This document shows positions 6,340 through 6,449 of a stretch of 6,449 bases of DNA, in pieces; the stretch's first letter is position 1; each line of letters begins with the position of its first letter. The position numbers and the translations under genes were made by a program. The stretch comes from Flavobacteriales bacterium (GTDB lineage Bacteria; Bacteroidota; Bacteroidia; Flavobacteriales_E; Vicingaceae): assembly GCA_029262915.1 (NCBI GenBank), contig JAJCYN010000035.1, positions 1-6,449 on the forward strand, in the 5' to 3' direction. The notes below the pieces were generated by a model. It was not told the DNA's origin, searched no databases, and worked only from the letters and a program-made list of their open reading frames with translations.

Positions 6340-6449
6340 TTAAGCTTTTTCTTTCACTTTTTCATCGTAATCCTGACCTAAATGAGTTATTAAATCTTCA
6401 CCTTGTAAATAGCGTAAAGTATTTTTTAATTTCATTTCTTGTTTAAAGA
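6340..6449 (-). CDS. ino1: Probable myo-inositol-phosphate synthase (C-terminal 35 residues only)
   Basis: The frame is open to the right edge and ends at TAA 6342-6340, giving 35 residues that begin FKQEMKLKNTLRYLQGEDL and end DEKVKEKA. The start aligns without gaps to the C-terminus of eukaryotic-type inositol-3-phosphate synthases as I recall it (FRQRACIENILRACLGL, then a conserved His-Met near the end), sharing F, Q, N, L-R, G and H at the same spacing. That enzyme makes inositol 1-/3-phosphate from glucose 6-phosphate with NAD. The order synthase, pgpA, gtrA supports the call, since the same families cluster in Bacteroides inositol-lipid loci. With only a tail visible the call is probable, not certain. 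A terminator hairpin follows the stop. Confidence 0.65.
   Translation of the reverse strand, partial: FKQEMKLKNTLRYLQGEDLITHLGQDYDEKVKEKA

Overview
The window looks like a chromosomal segment of a Bacteroidota bacterium, probably from the Flavobacteriia or a neighbouring class. The DNA is strongly AT-rich, start codons lack clear Shine-Dalgarno sequences, one TACATTTG box matches the Bacteroidota -7 promoter consensus (TAnnTTTG), and the protein families and gene order are typical of that phylum. Taxonomy is inferred from these features only.

Left half, plus strand: (i) the C-terminal part of a membrane-type nucleotide-sugar 4,6-dehydratase/epimerase of the CapD/WbpM/FlaA1 family, cut by the window start; (ii) a 130-base gap holding a probable promoter inside a short inverted repeat; (iii) gcvT, the T protein of the glycine cleavage system; (iv) a 59-base gap made almost wholly of degenerate 7-base repeats in inverted arms; (v) a ComB-type 2-phosphosulfolactate phosphatase; (vi) one base further on, an exported zinc enzyme of the phospholipase C / S1-P1 nuclease superfamily that appears to start at TTG. 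gcvT, comB and the zinc enzyme are probably one transcription unit.

Right half, minus strand (transcribed right to left): the last 35 codons of a probable myo-inositol-phosphate synthase, cut by the window end; a strong strand-specific terminator hairpin; pgpA (phosphatidylglycerophosphatase A family); gtrA (small four-helix membrane protein), overlapping pgpA by 4 bases; then a solitary family-5 (Dpp/Opp-like) lipoprotein substrate-binding protein with no permease or ATPase genes beside it. The two halves converge, and the stop codons of the zinc enzyme and the binding protein interlock in a shared TTAA.

The most coherent biology is on the right: inositol-phosphate synthase + PgpA-family phosphatase + GtrA resembles the inositol-phospholipid cluster known in Bacteroides, which suggests that this PgpA may act on phosphatidylinositol phosphate. 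On the left, ComB in a lineage not known for coenzyme M suggests another sulfonate role. I see no CRISPR array, tRNA, rRNA, insertion sequence or prophage. There is no clearly new multi-gene system; the leads are the terminator in front of pgpA, the inverted heptad repeats, and the mixed nuclease/phospholipase metal site.
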